This document shows, piece by piece, positions 7,463 to 15,999 of a stretch of 33,289 nt of DNA (position 1 is its first letter; every line of letters begins with the position of its first letter). The position numbers and the translations under genes were made by a program. The notes under the pieces were generated by a model. The model ran no database searches and was not told the DNA's origin. It saw only the letters and a program-made list of their open reading frames with translations. Location: assembly GCF_000967495.1 (NCBI RefSeq), contig NZ_JXXU01000046.1, positions 1 through 33,289 of the forward strand. Reading direction: 5' to 3'. The stretch is from Vibrio neptunius (GTDB lineage: Bacteria; Pseudomonadota; Gammaproteobacteria; Enterobacterales; Vibrionaceae).

Positions 7463-8488
7463 TTACTTAGCGTGCTTGTCTGCCACAGCAGACAGGACTG
7501 GCACCATGTCTTTCAGCAACTCTTCTTCTACAGGCTTGCCCGAAGAATCCGTCACGTTGATAGATGTGCGGTTACCTAAATCACCGAATAGGAAAGTATA
7601 AGTCCCTGATGAGAGTCCAATCGGCTTTACGCCAATTTCGGTCCAGAATGCATCATCTGGTGCAGCGTACTTGGCTTTCACTGTACCTTGTGATTGATTA
7701 CGCTCTTCAATAGTGAAGCCCATTTCAGGCAGTAGCTTAGGCAGACGAGGCCATAGCATATTGTATGACGTACGTGCAATAATCACAGGGAAGCCACTGC
7801 GGTCAGTACCCATAGAGATCGGGATCTGCTTAACCAGTTCTTGAGCACGACGCGCCGCCGCTTGACGAATGTCTAAGTCGTAACGAGCAGTCACAAGGTT
7901 TGTCATCAAAGCGTTATAACGCTCTTTATTCGTTGCGGAGACTGGCATTTGCTTGCCAGCTTCACGCCAATCAATCAAAGAGATCTTAAAGCCGTAGCGA
8001 TTGTTCACCTCAACACTGGTGATTTCGTAACGAGAGCCGATCACAGCGTCTTCGTCTTCAGACTTCCAGCTGACCCAATCCGTCTCGATACGATTATCCG
8101 TTTGCACACGAATAGCAATGTTCTGTTCTTGCATCATGTTTAGCGCCGTTTGCCAGACTTTATCCAGCTCGTCTTGGCGCAGTAACCACAAGGTTACTTC
8201 ACCATTCTTTCGCTCTGCACGCGCACCTGGGATCAACTCCAGAACCTGTTGTGGTGGGCGAATATCCACATCACGACCGACACCACCACGAAACTCTCCT
8301 TGAGGGATCTGGTAGTTGGTATAGTTACGCGGATTCACACCTTCTACGTTATTCCACTCAGTCAGAGGCGGAGTATTGAGGTAATCAAAATCGTCCTTCG
8401 CCTGACGACGCTGAGTGGCATCGCCAGAACAGGCACTTAAAACAAAAACAGCTAGCGAACTGACCACTAGCTGATGAGACAATTTCAT
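7463..8488 (-). CDS. bamC: BamC lipoprotein of the outer-membrane assembly complex
   Basis: Outer-membrane lipoprotein accessory subunit of the BAM complex that folds beta-barrel proteins. The start is set at the ATG at 8488, preceded by CAGGAG, giving 341 aa. A longer in-frame reading from 8536 adds 16 residues without a ribosome site and would bury the signal peptide. The signal sequence ends in the lipobox LSAC, with Cys20 as the lipidated residue. A flexible region containing the conserved DFDYLNTPPL segment that contacts BamD follows, then two helix-grip domains. It lies 54 bp downstream of dapA on the same strand, the order found in E. coli. Confidence 0.95.
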   Translation of the reverse strand: MKLSHQLVVSSLAVFVLSACSGDATQRRQAKDDFDYLNTPPLTEWNNVEGVNPRNYTNYQIPQGEFRGGVGRDVDIRPPQQVLELIPGARAERKNGEVTLWLLRQDELDKVWQTALNMMQEQNIAIRVQTDNRIETDWVSWKSEDEDAVIGSRYEITSVEVNNRYGFKISLIDWREAGKQMPVSATNKERYNALMTNLVTARYDLDIRQAAARRAQELVKQIPISMGTDRSGFPVIIARTSYNMLWPRLPKLLPEMGFTIEERNQSQGTVKAKYAAPDDAFWTEIGVKPIGLSSGTYTFLFGDLGNRTSINVTDSSGKPVEEELLKDMVPVLSAVADKHAK

Positions 8489-8542
8489 TGAAACTCCTGA
8501 TAAGTAAATGCCGAAGTTTGTGCTTCGGCAATTCATTCTAAT

Positions 8543-9421
8543 TTAGTAGATGCAAGCTTCCGTCATTGCCTGTGCCACAATTGGACGAGCATTTTCAGAC
8601 AACTCTGTCAGTGGCAGTCTTAAGTCACCATGGGCAATCAAGCCCATTTTATGCGCAGCCCACTTCACTGGGATCGGGCTCGACTCGACAAACAAGTTTT
8701 TATGAAGCAGCATCAAGCGTTGGTTGATAATTTCGGCTTCTTCGTACTTACCTTCAAGAGCAAGTTTCATCATTTTCGCCATATCTTCCGCTGCGATGTT
8801 ATTCGTAACAGAAATCACACCCTGGCCACCTTGCTTAACAAAATCGAGGCCACTCGAATCATCACCACTTAGTAAGATAAAATCTTTGCCACAAAGTTCA
8901 CGATGAATTGCAATTCTGCTCAAATCACCCGTTGCGTCTTTCAGCGCCACGATATTATCGATTTCTGCAAGGCGAGCAACTGTTTCTGGCAACAAATCTA
9001 CCGCTGTGCGACCTGGCACGTTGTACAGGATTTGTGGTACGTCACTTTCTTCAGCAATCGCCTTATAGTGTTGGAACAAACCTTCTTGGGTTGGTTTGTT
9101 ATAGTATGGCGTCACACTTAAACAACCAGCAATTCCTGAGTTGTTCAATAAGCGACTGAAAGTGACTGATTCATGAGTAGCATTTGCACCTGTCCCTGCG
9201 ATAACAGGAATACGGCCTTCAGCAAACTCTACCACTTTAGTCACAACCTTGACATGCTCTTCCACAGTTAAGGTTGCAGATTCACCTGTTGTGCCCACGG
9301 CCACAATGCCATCAGAGCCAGCGTCGACATGAAAATCTACAAGTTTTTTCAGGCTTACGTAATCTACTTCGCCATCATTATTAAACGGTGTAATTAACGC
9401 TACGATACTTCCTGAAAACAT
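8543..9421 (-). CDS. dapA: 4-hydroxy-tetrahydrodipicolinate synthase
   Basis: Condenses pyruvate and aspartate semialdehyde, the first committed step to diaminopimelate and lysine. It is 292 aa, identical in length to the E. coli enzyme and in the same numbering. GTTGES holds Thr44 and Thr45, YYNKPTQEG follows SVTP, Tyr133 and Arg138 lie in QILYNVPGRTA, and the Schiff-base Lys161 is in NIVALKDATGD. A clear GGGAGAAGG ribosome site precedes the ATG. It is divergent from gcvR and leads the dapA-bamC unit. Confidence 0.98.
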   Translation of the reverse strand: MFSGSIVALITPFNNDGEVDYVSLKKLVDFHVDAGSDGIVAVGTTGESATLTVEEHVKVVTKVVEFAEGRIPVIAGTGANATHESVTFSRLLNNSGIAGCLSVTPYYNKPTQEGLFQHYKAIAEESDVPQILYNVPGRTAVDLLPETVARLAEIDNIVALKDATGDLSRIAIHRELCGKDFILLSGDDSSGLDFVKQGGQGVISVTNNIAAEDMAKMMKLALEGKYEEAEIINQRLMLLHKNLFVESSPIPVKWAAHKMGLIAHGDLRLPLTELSENARPIVAQAMTEACIY

Positions 9422-9721
9422 GTCCTTCTCCCTAATTTAGATACTGTCTGCATGGTACTGTAAGGCGATTGAAAAAGACAAGGAATTAAACCCGCTTAAA
9501 TCACCTATTTGAGTGAATATTTATCAGATGTTAGAACTCTAGCAACTTACGCCTTTTTTACCGCTTGTTGTCAGCCTGAGGTTATAAATACTAAGCCCTC
9601 AGACAAGGTTGGCAACGAGCGAAGAAAATTGCATTAGATTTGTATGTGGCGGACAGTTTTCTCTTCAGTAACTGTGCTAAGCTATCTGGTTAATAATCAT
9701 AACAATGCTCGAAGTGATATT
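9422..9721. other. dapA-gcvR divergent intergenic region
   Basis: These 300 bases between the divergent dapA and gcvR genes should hold both promoters. No pair of -35 and -10 elements stands out on either strand. A short inverted repeat, ACAGTT (9653-9658) and AACTGT (9670-9675), lies about 50 bp before gcvR, but its function is unknown. No credible small ORF or RNA gene was seen. Confidence 0.4.
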
Positions 9722-10264
9722 ATGACTCAACATCTGGTGATTACAGCGGTAGGAACAGACCGCCCTGGTGTCTGCAACCAAGTGGTTCGCCTTGTCACAC
9801 AATCTGGATGCAATATTGTTGATAGTCGCATTGCGCTTTTTGGCAATGAATTCACCCTCATTATGTTGCTGTCAGGCAACAACGCAGCCGTGACACGTGT
9901 TGAGAGCACTTTGCCACTATTAGGCCAACAACTTGATCTCATCACCATGATGAAACGTACATCACAGCACGCTCGTGCTGACAACGCTTACAGTTTGGAA
10001 GTCTACGTTGAATCCAATGATGAAGTTGGCCTAACAGAGAAATTTACTCAGTTCTTCGCTGATAAAAATATTGGACTTTCCTCTCTCAGCGCACAGACCA
10101 TAGACAAAACGAAAATCCAGTCATCGCAAAATCAGTTTCACATTGCCATCACGGCCACGGTTGACATTGATTGTAATTTGATGCAATTGCAGGAAGAATT
10201 CGAAACATTATGCTCAAGCCTTGGCGTTCAAGGCTCGTTAAACTTCATAAAGAACAGTCAATAA
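9722..10264 (+). CDS. gcvR: GcvR, glycine cleavage system regulator
   Basis: Tandem ACT-domain protein which in E. coli antagonises GcvA and so represses the gcv operon when glycine is scarce. The ATG at 9722 gives 180 aa, with GAAG seven bases upstream. Extending to 9644 would add 26 residues unlike the family. The first ACT domain runs from about 1 to 85 (VITAVGTDRPGVCNQVVRLV) and the second from about 95 to 170 (LEVYVESNDEVGLTEKFTQFF). bcp follows after 12 bp, as in E. coli, so they form an operon. Confidence 0.92.
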   Translation: MTQHLVITAVGTDRPGVCNQVVRLVTQSGCNIVDSRIALFGNEFTLIMLLSGNNAAVTRVESTLPLLGQQLDLITMMKRTSQHARADNAYSLEVYVESNDEVGLTEKFTQFFADKNIGLSSLSAQTIDKTKIQSSQNQFHIAITATVDIDCNLMQLQEEFETLCSSLGVQGSLNFIKNSQ

Positions 10265-10276
10265 AAAGGAAAATCA

Positions 10277-10747
10277 ATGAACACGCTAACAGCTGGTACT
10301 CCAGCTCCGGCATTTTCCCTGCTGGATCAAGACGGCAACACAGTGTCACTCAGTGACTTTGCTGGTAAAAAAATTCTTTTCTATTTCTATCCAAAAGCCA
10401 TGACACCAGGCTGTACGGTTCAAGCGCAAGGTTTGCGTGATACGAAAGCAGAATTGGACGCTCACAATGTGGTCGTGCTTGGCGTCAGTATTGATCCAGT
10501 GAAACGCCTAGGTAAATTTATCGAACGTGACAACCTCAACTTTACCTTGCTGTCAGATGAAGATCACGCGGCGGCTGACCAGTTCGGTGTGTGGGGCGAG
10601 AAGAAGTTTATGGGTAAAGTCTATGACGGCCTGCACCGCATCAGCTTCCTTATCAATGAAGAAGGTATCATCGAGCACGTCTTTAATAAGTTTAAAACGA
10701 AAGATCATCATGAAGTGGTTTTAGATTACTTGAACGGAAACAAGTAA
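10277..10747 (+). CDS. bcp: Bcp-type thiol peroxidase (peroxiredoxin Q), single-cysteine form
   Basis: Peroxiredoxin that reduces hydrogen peroxide and organic hydroperoxides in the cytoplasm. It is 156 aa. The peroxidatic Cys46 is in FYPKAMTPGCTVQAQGLRD. The E. coli enzyme has a second cysteine five residues on (TPGCTVQAC); here that position is Gln51. The third E. coli cysteine, before QFGVWGEK, is replaced by Ala. Cys46 is therefore the only cysteine in the protein. It must work as a one-Cys enzyme reduced by an external thiol, rather than through the internal disulfide of atypical two-Cys Bcp. AAGGA precedes the ATG. It is cotranscribed with gcvR. Confidence 0.96.
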   Translation: MNTLTAGTPAPAFSLLDQDGNTVSLSDFAGKKILFYFYPKAMTPGCTVQAQGLRDTKAELDAHNVVVLGVSIDPVKRLGKFIERDNLNFTLLSDEDHAAADQFGVWGEKKFMGKVYDGLHRISFLINEEGIIEHVFNKFKTKDHHEVVLDYLNGNK

Positions 10748-10760
10748 CTCATTACTGTCA

Positions 10761-10793
10761 AAAAAAACGCCAGCGTATCGCTGGCGTTTTTTT
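10761..10793. terminator. Bidirectional terminator between bcp and the chemoreceptor gene
   Basis: AACGCCAGCG (10766-10775) pairs with CGCTGGCGTT (10779-10788) around a 3-nt loop, with seven A on one side and seven T on the other. It can end both convergent transcripts. Confidence 0.94.
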
Positions 10794-10805
10794 AATTCGT
10801 TACAC

Positions 10806-12677
10806 TTACACAATAAACTTGTTCAGTATTGCATCTTGCTCACGAACGTTTTCCGTCTGTACTTGCATGGCAATATTGGCGTTTTCTGCAGAGTCAGACA
10901 CCTGTGTCGACAAGTCTTTAATCTTCACCGTGTTGCTGTTGATCTCTTCCGCCACTAAGCTCTGCTCTTCCGCAGCTGAAGCAATCTGCATGTTCATGTC
11001 GGTAATACTCTGAATCGCATCACGAATTTGTTGCAAAGACTCATTCGCTGCCTGAGCTTTTTCCACCGCGTCCACTGCCGTGTTCTTGCTTTCATGCATT
11101 GCCGCTGACACTGAGCTTGCGCCCGCTTGTAGCTGCTCAATCATGCTGCGAATCTCAGTGGTCGATTCCTGAGTACGCTGCGCAAGTGTTCGAACTTCAT
11201 CTGCTACCACAGCGAAACCTCGACCAGATTCCCCCGCACGTGCTGCTTCAATAGCCGCATTCAAGGCCAATAGGTTAGTTTGATCGGCAATATCATTGAT
11301 GACTTTAAGGATGGTTTCAATGTTGGCTGTCGCAGACTCTAGACCTTGCACTTCTTCAACGGCTTGATCGATTCGCGCCGACAATGCATCAATCGATGAC
11401 GTGGTAGCGCTCACCACAGAGGAGCCTTGCTGTGTCGCTTCATCCGCGTCCTTTGCGGCACCTGCAGCACCTTGAGCGTTGTTCGCAACTTCTGTTGCCG
11501 TCACAGCCATTTCGTTCATTGCTGTCGCTAGTTGCTCAAGTTCTTGCAATTGGCTGCGCATCGCCTCCGCTGATTCTTGTGAGCCCTGAACCGTCATTTC
11601 AGTACCACGAAGGATCTCAGCACCAATGGCTTTCGACTGCTGAATTTGCTTTTGCAAAGTTTCCGTAAAGGTATTGAAGCCTTCCGCCAGCTCAGCAAAC
11701 TCCTTATCAGTGTTCGTGTCCAGACGTTTGGTTAAGTCACCCTGGCCCGAAGCAACGTCTTTGATGGCTTCGTTGAGTGTTCCTAGGGGACGCATCAGAA
11801 CCTTGATTAAAAAGCTTAATACCGCAACGCTTAAGACAACACTTATCAAGGTATAAATAATTGAGCTGTTGCGCATCTCACTAATAGCTGCAAACGCGAT
11901 ACTCTCATCAACAATCGCGCCGATATACCAGTTTTCACTTGGTACTTTAGTAAAGTGAACTAGGTAGGAGCGGCCGTCTTTTTCAATACGTTGATTACCC
12001 TCTTTAATAGTCGCTTCTGGCAAATAGGTAGTCAGGTTTTGGCCATTATTCTCGGCATCAGGGTGTGCGATAGTAGTCCCATCAGCGGCGATAATAAACA
12101 AGTAACCCGCATCCAATAGGTTGGCACTGTTAACTAAATCCGCTAACCCTGTTAACTCTAAATCGTAGAACATCGCTGCGGTAAACTGGCCATTGTCTCG
12201 AACTGGTGTACCGATAGAAATAATGACTTTCTTCGAGGAGATATCGACATAGGGAGCAGTGACGACAAGCTTGCCTTGCGCTTTGGCATCTTTATACCAA
12301 GGTCGGATACGTGGATCATAATCAGGACCAGCTTCCCAGCCATCATCATTTTCTACCACAAAACCATCCGCTTCATAGCCGTAACCAACCGCTAGAAAGC
12401 TCCCTTTGAGATTGGGTTTCTCAAGAATATCTTTAACTCGTGCTTTATTTTGAGGGTCGAGCTCCATCACCTCAGTGGTAGATTGGGCAAGGGATTTCTT
12501 ACTCGCCATTTCTGACGTGACAGTGTTTTTCACTCCCTTTACCATCTCTATCAGACTGGTATCTACTAAGTCCTCTACTTCACTCTTTACCGTATTCAGT
12601 TGTTGTACCGAGAGTAATACAACGGTCACTAACAACAACGCTGATGATGCAGCAACGATTTTTTGACTAAATCTCAT
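10806..12677 (-). CDS. Methyl-accepting chemotaxis protein with amino-acid-type dCache domain (Mlp24-like)
   Basis: Transmembrane chemoreceptor. The ATG at 12677, preceded by GAGGGA, gives 623 aa; a TTG at 12689 would only add four residues. Order: TM1 about 7-24, periplasmic dCache_1 domain about 30-270, TM2 about 277-297, HAMP about 299-350, and a signalling domain with hairpin tip DQTNLLALNAAIEAARAGE. Y120, R125, W127, Y128, D145 and D172 match the residues described for amino-acid-binding dCache domains such as PctA. The place beside bcp matches, as I recall it, the V. cholerae amino-acid receptor Mlp24. The C-terminus has no NWETF-type tail, so methylation enzymes are not tethered there. 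A sigma-28 promoter lies upstream. Confidence 0.93.
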   Translation of the reverse strand: MRFSQKIVAASSALLLVTVVLLSVQQLNTVKSEVEDLVDTSLIEMVKGVKNTVTSEMASKKSLAQSTTEVMELDPQNKARVKDILEKPNLKGSFLAVGYGYEADGFVVENDDGWEAGPDYDPRIRPWYKDAKAQGKLVVTAPYVDISSKKVIISIGTPVRDNGQFTAAMFYDLELTGLADLVNSANLLDAGYLFIIAADGTTIAHPDAENNGQNLTTYLPEATIKEGNQRIEKDGRSYLVHFTKVPSENWYIGAIVDESIAFAAISEMRNSSIIYTLISVVLSVAVLSFLIKVLMRPLGTLNEAIKDVASGQGDLTKRLDTNTDKEFAELAEGFNTFTETLQKQIQQSKAIGAEILRGTEMTVQGSQESAEAMRSQLQELEQLATAMNEMAVTATEVANNAQGAAGAAKDADEATQQGSSVVSATTSSIDALSARIDQAVEEVQGLESATANIETILKVINDIADQTNLLALNAAIEAARAGESGRGFAVVADEVRTLAQRTQESTTEIRSMIEQLQAGASSVSAAMHESKNTAVDAVEKAQAANESLQQIRDAIQSITDMNMQIASAAEEQSLVAEEINSNTVKIKDLSTQVSDSAENANIAMQVQTENVREQDAILNKFIV

Positions 12678-12735
12678 AGTGTCCCTCAAAGATTAATTCG
12701 TTTTTAATTTATAGTTGTTATATCTGTATCTAATA

Positions 12736-12762
12736 TTATCGTCCTAACTACAAAAGACTTAA
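12736..12762 (-). promoter_or_regulatory. Sigma-28 (FliA) promoter of the chemoreceptor gene
   Basis: Read on the minus strand, TTAAGTCT (12762-12755) and GACGATAA (12743-12736) are separated by exactly 11 bp. Against the FliA consensus TAAAGTTT-N11-GCCGATAA this is 6/8 and 7/8. The predicted start lies about 50 bp before the ATG. Confidence 0.75.
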
Positions 12763-12829
12763 GAAATTTCTTACAAAATTCATACTTTGTAAAACAATCT
12801 TTTAAAAAGTATATACCCTCTGCACAAAT

Positions 12830-12863
12830 AAAAAGCCTCAAAGCTGTCGCTTTGAGGCTTTTT
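12830..12863 (-). terminator. Terminator of the TusA-like/perM unit
   Basis: AAAAGCCTCAAAGC (12831-12844) pairs with GCTTTGAGGCTTTT (12849-12862) around a TGTC loop, with a U run when read on the minus strand. It lies just downstream of perM and upstream of the chemoreceptor promoter. Confidence 0.93.
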
Positions 12864-12887
12864 AACTAATAAATTTGTCGATTGACC

Positions 12888-13964
12888 CTATCCGGGATGT
12901 GAATAGACTTCGTCTTCGTCATTGCTGGGCAGTGCATTCCAGACCGCCTTAACTAACGTTGCTAAAGGGATGGCAAAGAATACACCCCAGAATCCCCATA
13001 ACCCACCAAATACCAATACAGCCACAATGATAGCCACTGGATGCAAATTCACCGCTTCAGAGAAAAGAACAGGAACCAGTACATTGCCATCCAAGGCCTG
13101 AATAATACCGTAGGCAAGCAATAACCAATAGAATTGCGGCGTGAACCCCCACTGAAACAACCCCACCATCGCGACAGGTACGGTCACCGCCGCAGCACCG
13201 ATGTAGGGGATTAAAACCGATAAGCCTACAGCAACCGCAAGTAATACCGAGTAACGCAAGTCTAGAATGGCAAATGTGACATAACTCACACCACCGACTA
13301 TTAAGATTTCCATTACTTTGCCACGAATGTAGTTGGAGATTTGATCATTCATTTCATGCCAGACTTTGGTCGCCAACTTACGATTCCGTGGCAAAAGGCC
13401 ACTCGCCATGGCAATCATCTCTTGCTTATCTTTCAGCAGGAAAAACACCAGTAGTGGAACCAGAATGAGGTAAACGGCTAGGGTAGCAATGCTCACCAAT
13501 GAAGCTAGTGAACCTTTAACAACCGTCTCACCCATCACAATGACTTGATTCTTCGCGTTAGTCACAAGAGATTCAACAATTTGGAAGTTATCCAACTCAG
13601 GATAACGTTGCGGAAGCTCCGCAATCACTTTTTGCAGTCCTGAATACATCGAAGGAATATCGTTAATAAGATTGCCGACTTGCTGCCAGATAGTTGGCAC
13701 AAGGCCAAACACCGCTAACAACATCAAACTAGTAAAACCGAGAATCACTAAGATGACCGACAACGTTCTTGGAATACCAAGACGAGACAACTGAGAAACA
13801 GGCCATTCCAGCAAGTAAGCCAATACAATCGCAACAAGCAAAGGCGCGATCAGATTGCCGAAGAAATAAATCGTGATAAAACCGAAGAGCAGGATCGCAA
13901 CCAAGCTCACAGCATGTGGATCAGAAAAACGTCGTTTGTACCAACGACTCACCATCTCAAACAT
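12888..13964 (-). CDS. perM: PerM, AI-2E transporter family membrane protein
   Basis: Inner-membrane protein of the AI-2E exporter/permease family (358 aa), with seven to eight hydrophobic helices. It is very close to E. coli PerM (YfgO) throughout: RRFSDPHAVSL, LVAIVLAYLLEWPVSQL, VPLLVFFLLKDKQEM, ALDGNVLVPVLFSEAVNLHPVAI and GGLWGFWGVFFAIPLATL. Its substrate in E. coli is not established, and AI-2 should not be assumed. The start codon overlaps the end of the upstream TusA-like gene by 8 bp, so the two are translationally coupled. bepA lies just beyond, as in E. coli. Confidence 0.92.
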   Translation of the reverse strand: MFEMVSRWYKRRFSDPHAVSLVAILLFGFITIYFFGNLIAPLLVAIVLAYLLEWPVSQLSRLGIPRTLSVILVILGFTSLMLLAVFGLVPTIWQQVGNLINDIPSMYSGLQKVIAELPQRYPELDNFQIVESLVTNAKNQVIVMGETVVKGSLASLVSIATLAVYLILVPLLVFFLLKDKQEMIAMASGLLPRNRKLATKVWHEMNDQISNYIRGKVMEILIVGGVSYVTFAILDLRYSVLLAVAVGLSVLIPYIGAAAVTVPVAMVGLFQWGFTPQFYWLLLAYGIIQALDGNVLVPVLFSEAVNLHPVAIIVAVLVFGGLWGFWGVFFAIPLATLVKAVWNALPSNDEDEVYSHPG

Positions 13965-14193
13965 TCGACAAGATTCCTTTAGTCACTTGCAAACAGTAAT
14001 AACCATCCAGCTCTTCGCAGACCAACTCGAAGGATTGCTTTAGCAGGAAATGTTTTATATCTGACATCGAACTAGGATCTGAAACATAAATTGTTGTTTG
14101 TTGCCCCGCACATAACCCTGTAGTGTGACGCTTGGCAAGTAACAATGCCATAGGACAACGCTCTTGACGCAGATCCAAAAGATTCTGTTCCAT
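13957..14193 (-). CDS. TusA-like sulfur-carrier family protein with altered CPxP motif
   Basis: Small protein (78 aa) with the TusA/SirA two-layer fold pattern: a beta strand, then Cys13-Pro14 at the head of a helix, then two strands ending in GYYCLQVTKG. Family members usually have CPxP, where the Cys carries a persulfide. Here the sequence is ERCPMALLLAKR, so the second proline is alanine (Ala16). Cys13 itself is kept, so sulfur chemistry remains possible, though it is unlikely to be the tRNA-thiolating TusA itself. It is the first gene of a two-gene unit with perM, overlapping it by 8 bp. A promoter is visible upstream. Confidence 0.8.
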   Translation of the reverse strand: MEQNLLDLRQERCPMALLLAKRHTTGLCAGQQTTIYVSDPSSMSDIKHFLLKQSFELVCEELDGYYCLQVTKGILSNV

Positions 14194-14496
14194 TCTTTAG
14201 CTCGATGCTTATCATAGGGAGAATATTGTATAGTGTTTTTTTCCAAGCGTCAGTGCAAATACGTCGATGCGAAGAAAAGTTTCACTTTGTCATGACTTAA
14301 TGCAATGGAACACTTTACACTCGACAGATGAAAGAAAGGCAGTCTATTCATCATTTGGTAGCCAATCGACGGTGAAACCAACTCAGTAAAAGAGTGTCAA
14401 ACGCTATACCCCCAAGCCTGTGACATTGCTGATTATAACCGAATGACTCAGACTAAGTGGATAGACCAAATGATCACGGAGTATCACCAGTAAAAT
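14194..14496. other. Divergent region between the TusA-like gene and bepA
   Basis: These 303 bases hold the minus-strand promoter at 14225-14253 and should contain the bepA promoter. A TTATAAC stretch (14433-14439) is a possible -10 element, but no convincing -35 accompanies it. A sigma-E type pair (GGAAC followed at 16 bp by GTCTAA) was sought because bepA is sigma-E controlled in E. coli, and none was found. There is no credible small gene. Confidence 0.4.
14225..14253 (-). promoter_or_regulatory. Candidate promoter of the TusA-like/perM unit
   Basis: On the minus strand, CTGACG (14253-14248) and TACAAT (14230-14225) are separated by 17 bp. The predicted start is about 25 bp before the TusA-like ATG. 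Confidence 0.5.
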
Positions 14497-15951
14497 ATGT
14501 TTAAACGTACGCGTTCACTTGTTTGCATTTGCTTAGCAACTTCGTTGGGTATCCAAACACCCACCTATGCCAATACACTCGACTTACCCGATATTGGTAC
14601 GGCAGCCAGTAGCACTTTGACCATAGATCAAGAGCTACAGTACGGTGATGCCTACATGCGCATGCTGCGTAACAACCAACCTATCGTCAATGACCCAGTT
14701 CTGAATGAATATATTGACAGCTTAGGTCACCAGTTGGTCGCCAGCGCCAGTGATGTAAAAACCCCGTTTACCTTCTTTATGATCCGTGACCGCAATATCA
14801 ATGCTTTTGCGTTTTTTGGTGGTTACGTTGCTCTGCATACTGGGCTATTTCTTCATGCCAAAAGTGAAAGCGAGTTGGCTTCCGTTGTCGCACACGAGAT
14901 AGCGCACGTTACTCAGCGCCACCTCGCCCGCAGTATGGAAGAACAAGCAAGGCGCTCTCCTGCAACGATGGCGGCGTTGGCAGGCTCATTGCTTCTCGCT
15001 ATCGCTGCTCCTGAAGCGGGTATCGCCGCGATTACCGCAACCACTGCTGGCAATATTCAGGGCCAGATCAACTATACACGCAGCAACGAGAAAGAAGCTG
15101 ACCGATTTGGCATAGACACACTCGCCAAAGCGGGTTTTGACGTGAACGCAATGCCGCGTTTCTTCAGCCGCTTAGCCGATGAATATCGATATGCCAGTAA
15201 GCCGCCACCAATGCTCTTAACGCACCCGCTGCCAGAAGATCGTATTACTGACAGCCGAGCAAGAGCACAAAGTTATCCGGCAAGAAGAATTGACCCTTCA
15301 CTGAATTACAACCTTGCTCGTGCTCGTATTGTCGCTCGCTATGCTAGTATCAATGCTAAAGCCGCCATGGATTGGTTGACTCGTACAGAGAAGAAGGCAC
15401 CTGCGAGCCTGAAATCTTCGTTTCAGTATGGTCGAGCTCTGGTCCACTTAGACAATAATGAGCTGGATCAAGCTAACACGATCTTACAATCATTGACTCA
15501 ACAGCAACCGGACAACAACTTCTATTTAGACGCCATGTCCGATTTGTATATTGCGCAGAAAAAGGCTGGTGAAGCAGAGAAAATGCTGCAAAAAGCGTTG
15601 AAAAGTAAACCAAACAACGCCGTGTTAACCATCAATTATGCCAACGCTCTGATGAAGCAGGATAAAAATGCAGAAGCGGTGCGTGTCCTTCAGCGCTATA
15701 CCCATGATAACCCTAACGATGTGAATGGTTGGCATTTACTGTCTGAAGCCAGTATTCATCTTGGCCGCAGCGACGAGGATCTTGCGGCTCGTGCGGAAAT
15801 TTTAGCGTTGAAAGCCAATTGGAATAAGGCAATTCAGTATTACACTCAAGCCAGCCAACTGGCTGAACTTGGCAGCCTACAGCAAGCACGTTACGATGCA
15901 CGCATCGATCAGCTTATGGTTCAGCGCGATCGTTTTATGGCTCTACAATAA
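14497..15951 (+). CDS. bepA: BepA, periplasmic M48 metalloprotease/chaperone
   Basis: Periplasmic zinc protease and chaperone that assists LptD maturation and degrades stalled outer-membrane proteins. It is 484 aa. The signal peptide probably ends at TYA (about residue 25). The zinc site is H133-E-I-A-H137 with Glu198 in NEKEAD. His243 in LLTHPLPEDR corresponds to the E. coli His246 switch residue. The C-terminal half is tetratricopeptide repeats (from about residue 305). The ATG is fixed by an in-frame TAA two codons upstream. The ribosome site is poor: GGAG lies 15 bases away. An ArsC-like gene follows, as in E. coli (bepA-yfgD). Confidence 0.95.
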   Translation: MFKRTRSLVCICLATSLGIQTPTYANTLDLPDIGTAASSTLTIDQELQYGDAYMRMLRNNQPIVNDPVLNEYIDSLGHQLVASASDVKTPFTFFMIRDRNINAFAFFGGYVALHTGLFLHAKSESELASVVAHEIAHVTQRHLARSMEEQARRSPATMAALAGSLLLAIAAPEAGIAAITATTAGNIQGQINYTRSNEKEADRFGIDTLAKAGFDVNAMPRFFSRLADEYRYASKPPPMLLTHPLPEDRITDSRARAQSYPARRIDPSLNYNLARARIVARYASINAKAAMDWLTRTEKKAPASLKSSFQYGRALVHLDNNELDQANTILQSLTQQQPDNNFYLDAMSDLYIAQKKAGEAEKMLQKALKSKPNNAVLTINYANALMKQDKNAEAVRVLQRYTHDNPNDVNGWHLLSEASIHLGRSDEDLAARAEILALKANWNKAIQYYTQASQLAELGSLQQARYDARIDQLMVQRDRFMALQ

Positions 15952-15999
15952 TGATGGAACGGATAGCACGCCGTTCCCAATAACTCGGAGACTCAACTT

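Noticed and set aside
9653..9675. Inverted repeat ACAGTT/AACTGT upstream of gcvR as an operator
   Set aside because: Six-base arms with an 11-base spacer match no regulator I can name and could be chance.
14194..14496. Sigma-E promoter for bepA
   Set aside because: GGAAC occurs near 14307, but no GTCTAA-like element stands at the proper distance.
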